Source of the DNA: Actinomycetota bacterium
GTDB taxonomy: Bacteria; Actinomycetota; Humimicrobiia; Humimicrobiales; Humimicrobiaceae
Direction: 5' to 3'
Length of the DNA stretch: 24,623 bases
Assembly (NCBI GenBank): GCA_016783985.1
Contig: JADHVM010000004.1
Coordinates: 1 to 24,623, forward strand
Shown here: positions 22,404 through 24,623 of the stretch, one piece after another
Layout: each line of letters starts with the position of its first letter
Position numbering within the stretch: position 1 is the stretch's first letter
Translations under genes and position numbers: made by a program
Notes under the pieces: generated by a model
The model's input: the letters and a program-made list of their open reading frames with translations, nothing else
Databases searched by the model: none
What the model was told of the DNA's origin: nothing

Positions 22404-23399
22404 ATGAGAAAAAATAAAATATACTTAATTTTAGCTATTATAATCTCTCTTACTCTTTTTACTACAGCAGCTATATGTAACCAATGCCAAGCAGAAGAAA
22501 AAGCTATTGAAGAAGATGTTTCTCAAGAGGTAACTGAAAAAGTAGAAGTACTGGAAGCACCAACCATAGAGCTAAATATTTATTCTGGTCCTACTTATTC
22601 ATCTACAGATGGAGCATGTTACTACAGAGTAAAAGCTGTAGTTACTGGTTCACCTGTTCCTGATATTGAGTTCTTCAAAGATGATTCAAATGGGGCATGG
22701 CTTCCTAAAAAAGTCCAGATTAATCTTGATGACCCAAGCGAGACTTATACTTTAACTGCTACAGCTACTAATTTAGAGAGTACTGCTACAGATTCTATTA
22801 CTCTTAACTGGGGATGTGAGGAAGAGACAAAAGAAGAAGCCTCAAAAGAAATAGAACTAGGAGAGTCAAATGATATTCAAGAGGCAAATATTACCACCAC
22901 TGAACTAAAAGTAGTAATCTATGAGTGTGGGTATCTAATCAGAAATGAAGAAGTTCTCCATAAATATGATTTTATCCAGTACATAGGAGATACTGGACAA
23001 AATAATCCCTGCAGAGGATTTATAAGCTATGATATTGCTTCCATTTCTGGAGTAACCGTTGAATCAGTTCAACTTACCCTTACTCTTTTTAGAGGAGAGA
23101 GTAACCCTTTATCTTTTTACCCTATAAGTTTTTATGTTACCAGCTGGGGATCTAAACCCGTAAACCAAAGTGACTACGCCTTAACTGGTATTTTAGTAGG
23201 CCAGTCTTACAATGAGAATATAGTATATGGTTCAACCACTTTAAAAGATAAGCTCCAAAGAGCTATAGATGATGGAAAGGATAGATTTCAGATTATGTTT
23301 TATTTTACCGGTCTTGAAACCAATGGTAATAACCAATGGGATGACTGGACCTATTCTGCTCAGGCTAATGGCCATTTTATTGTTAATCATATTCCATAA
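22404..23399 (+). CDS. Exported protein with Ig-like and DNRLRE-like domains (copy 4)
   Basis: A 331-residue exported protein. The signal peptide ends TTAAIC, followed by NQC (Cys25, Cys28). A short acidic linker is followed by an Ig-like domain (about 52-140) beginning APTIEL, with Cys72 and Cys138 placed for an intradomain disulphide. A second domain (about 167-331) has CRGFISYDIASI and VESVQLTLTLF. These resemble the start of DNRLRE/CBM96-type beta-sandwich domains that bind polysaccharides or surfaces. It is paralogous to the next gene, and the pair forms an operon with a 30-bp gap. The binding site AAGAGG precedes the ATG. No catalytic residues are recognisable. Confidence 0.82.
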   Translation: MRKNKIYLILAIIISLTLFTTAAICNQCQAEEKAIEEDVSQEVTEKVEVLEAPTIELNIYSGPTYSSTDGACYYRVKAVVTGSPVPDIEFFKDDSNGAWLPKKVQINLDDPSETYTLTATATNLESTATDSITLNWGCEEETKEEASKEIELGESNDIQEANITTTELKVVIYECGYLIRNEEVLHKYDFIQYIGDTGQNNPCRGFISYDIASISGVTVESVQLTLTLFRGESNPLSFYPISFYVTSWGSKPVNQSDYALTGILVGQSYNENIVYGSTTLKDKLQRAIDDGKDRFQIMFYFTGLETNGNNQWDDWTYSAQANGHFIVNHIP

Positions 23400-23429
23400 A
23401 ATATTAATTAATTACTAGGAGATATAGTT

Positions 23430-24407
23430 ATGACAAAAAGTAAAATATATATAATAACCTCTATACTTACATTAATTTTTCTAATAAGTACATCGGCTGT
23501 ATGCAGCCAATGTGAAACTACACCACCCGAGGAGGAATCACCTGCAGAAGAACCACCCGGAGAGGAACCACCTGAAGGAGAGAGTGAAGCGCCTACTATA
23601 GAACTTACAATACATGAAGGCCCCTTATATGAGGAAGATGGCGGTATATGCTATTACAGGATAAAAGCTACTGTTACTGGAAATCCAGAACCTGTAATCG
23701 AGTTCAGTGAAGACTTCAGTGATGGAACCCTGGGAGATGATATAGCCCAGGTTAACCTGTATGATCTTGGTGAGACTTATACTTTAACTGCCATTGCTAC
23801 CAATACTATAGAAACAGCGGAAGATTCCATAGATATTACCTGGGGATGTGAGGAACCAGGGCCAGAACCTGAGCCAGGACCAGAACCTGAACCAGGGCCA
23901 GAAGAAGAAGTGCTAAGTGAAAAAATAATGCAATTAAAAGCTATTGGTCCCTTATCAGAAGATGGCTATGAAGACTATTATGGCTACTTTACTGCTTTTG
24001 TAGGGGATGATGAATTTGATAAACAAGTAAAAGGAATCCTAAGTTTTGGGAATAATGAACAATTTGAAGAGTTATACGGTGTAGAGGTGGTAGAGGTTTT
24101 TGCAGATATACCAAATTTGGAAGGTATAGGAGAGCCTGAATTTGGTGATGTAATGTATGTTAGACCTTGTCATTATGTTGAATTTTACCCAGATTGTTCT
24201 ATAGGTGTTCCTATTGATATAGAAGGACTGGAAAATATATATTTTACAGATGTAAGCCTAAATCAAACCATGCAGTATGTTCTTGATAATAATATACCAC
24301 AGTTTCATCTTATTTTAGAATTTGGAGGTATGACAACAAATTTGAACGGTGCAAGGGATGGGTTCAAAATAGAAAAATCAGATGATATCTATATCTTAAT
24401 AAAATAG
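23430..24407 (+). CDS. Exported protein with Ig-like and DNRLRE-like domains (copy 5)
   Basis: A 325-residue paralogue of copy 4. The signal peptide is followed by CSQC (Cys25, Cys28). A Pro/Glu linker (about 31-52) leads to an Ig-like domain (about 53-141, Cys74 and Cys140, the same 66-residue spacing as copy 4). A PEPGPEPEPGPE repeat linker follows (about 143-160), then a diverged second domain (about 163-325, KGILSFGNNEQFEEL). AGGAG lies 8 nt before the ATG. The Pro-Glu linkers look like cell-wall-spanning or spacer segments. The function is unknown. Confidence 0.82.
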   Translation: MTKSKIYIITSILTLIFLISTSAVCSQCETTPPEEESPAEEPPGEEPPEGESEAPTIELTIHEGPLYEEDGGICYYRIKATVTGNPEPVIEFSEDFSDGTLGDDIAQVNLYDLGETYTLTAIATNTIETAEDSIDITWGCEEPGPEPEPGPEPEPGPEEEVLSEKIMQLKAIGPLSEDGYEDYYGYFTAFVGDDEFDKQVKGILSFGNNEQFEELYGVEVVEVFADIPNLEGIGEPEFGDVMYVRPCHYVEFYPDCSIGVPIDIEGLENIYFTDVSLNQTMQYVLDNNIPQFHLILEFGGMTTNLNGARDGFKIEKSDDIYILIK

Positions 24408-24426
24408 GCTCTTTTTTAAAATAATG

Positions 24427-24455
24427 TTGATTTACGAACATACGTTTGCTAATAT
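24427..24455 (+). promoter_or_regulatory. SOS promoter: LexA (DinR) box between -35 and -10
   Basis: TTGATT (24427-24432), a 17-bp spacer and TAATAT (24450-24455) form a promoter. The spacer contains CGAACATACGTTTG (24435-24448), matching 13 of 14 positions of the Bacillus LexA consensus CGAACRNRYGTTYC. A further half-site GTATGTTCG at 24469-24477 is the exact inverse of the first nine bases. Confidence 0.7.
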
Positions 24456-24488
24456 AGTTATAAATTAAGTATGTTCGAAAGGAGACAG

Positions 24489-24623
24489 ATGACAGAAGAT
24501 TTAAAAAAATACCTTTATTCACTTTTAGTAAAACTCTCAGCAGAAGAAAAGAGAGAAATTATCTCATTCCTTGAAGATAGTGGCCTAGAATCTGGAAGAA
24601 ATCTATCCGATATGGTAGATGAG
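24489..24623 (+). CDS. SOS-controlled gene, partial (continues beyond window)
   Basis: Only the first 45 codons are visible, starting at an ATG with AAAGGAG 4 nt upstream. The protein begins MTEDLKKYLYSLLVKLSAEE and continues with a helical, charged segment (REIISFLEDSGLESGRN, then LSDMVDE). No family can be assigned from this. Because a LexA box lies in its promoter spacer, it should be induced by DNA damage. Candidates such as a regulator or an accessory factor of a mutagenic polymerase cassette are speculation. Confidence 0.6.
   Translation, partial: MTEDLKKYLYSLLVKLSAEEKREIISFLEDSGLESGRNLSDMVDE

Overview
The window is AT-rich bacterial DNA (roughly one third G+C by eye) using the standard code, with Shine-Dalgarno-led ATG/GTG/TTG starts, sigma70-type promoters, lipoprotein-type signal peptides, a MecA/PbpC-like class B penicillin-binding protein and a Bacillus-type LexA box. 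This suggests a low-GC Gram-positive-like or deep-branching candidate lineage. I cannot name the taxon from sequence alone.

Left part (1-4994): the start of a minus-strand zinc-ribbon membrane protein, a long repeat-filled spacer, a transpeptidase PBP that may be transcribed without a leader, and an aldo/keto reductase. Middle (4995-11967): a complete minus-strand tryptophan operon in the order trpE-trpD-trpC-trpF-trpB-trpA-trpG. The glutamine amidotransferase gene sits unusually at the 3' end, and a large hairpin lies in the leader. Next come an SRPBCC protein (minus) and an exported alpha/beta hydrolase (plus).

Right part (14100-24623) is an accessory region. It holds five exported proteins with the same N-terminal signature (A-x-x-C-N/S-x-C): three with PKD/cadherin-like Ig domains and two with an Ig domain plus a DNRLRE-like domain. 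Interspersed are a MazG-type pyrophosphohydrolase with a coupled short ORF, an AbrB-ABC ATPase-permease-permease operon with a near-consensus promoter, and a truncated gene. Scraps of mobile-element genes are also present: a serine recombinase C-terminus, a primase/helicase-type ATPase piece and a transposase N-terminus. The window ends in a gene preceded by a promoter with a LexA/SOS box in its spacer.

The spacers are not random. Five ungapped 71-bp repeats (family A), four ungapped 92-bp repeats with an internal 40-bp period (family B) and two copies of a third element (family C) all lie in the plus orientation. Two homologous 5' leaders with a terminator and a competing upstream strand precede the zinc-ribbon and SRPBCC genes. 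Both terminators end exactly 40 nt before the start codon, which makes this pair the best candidate here for an undescribed cis-regulatory RNA.
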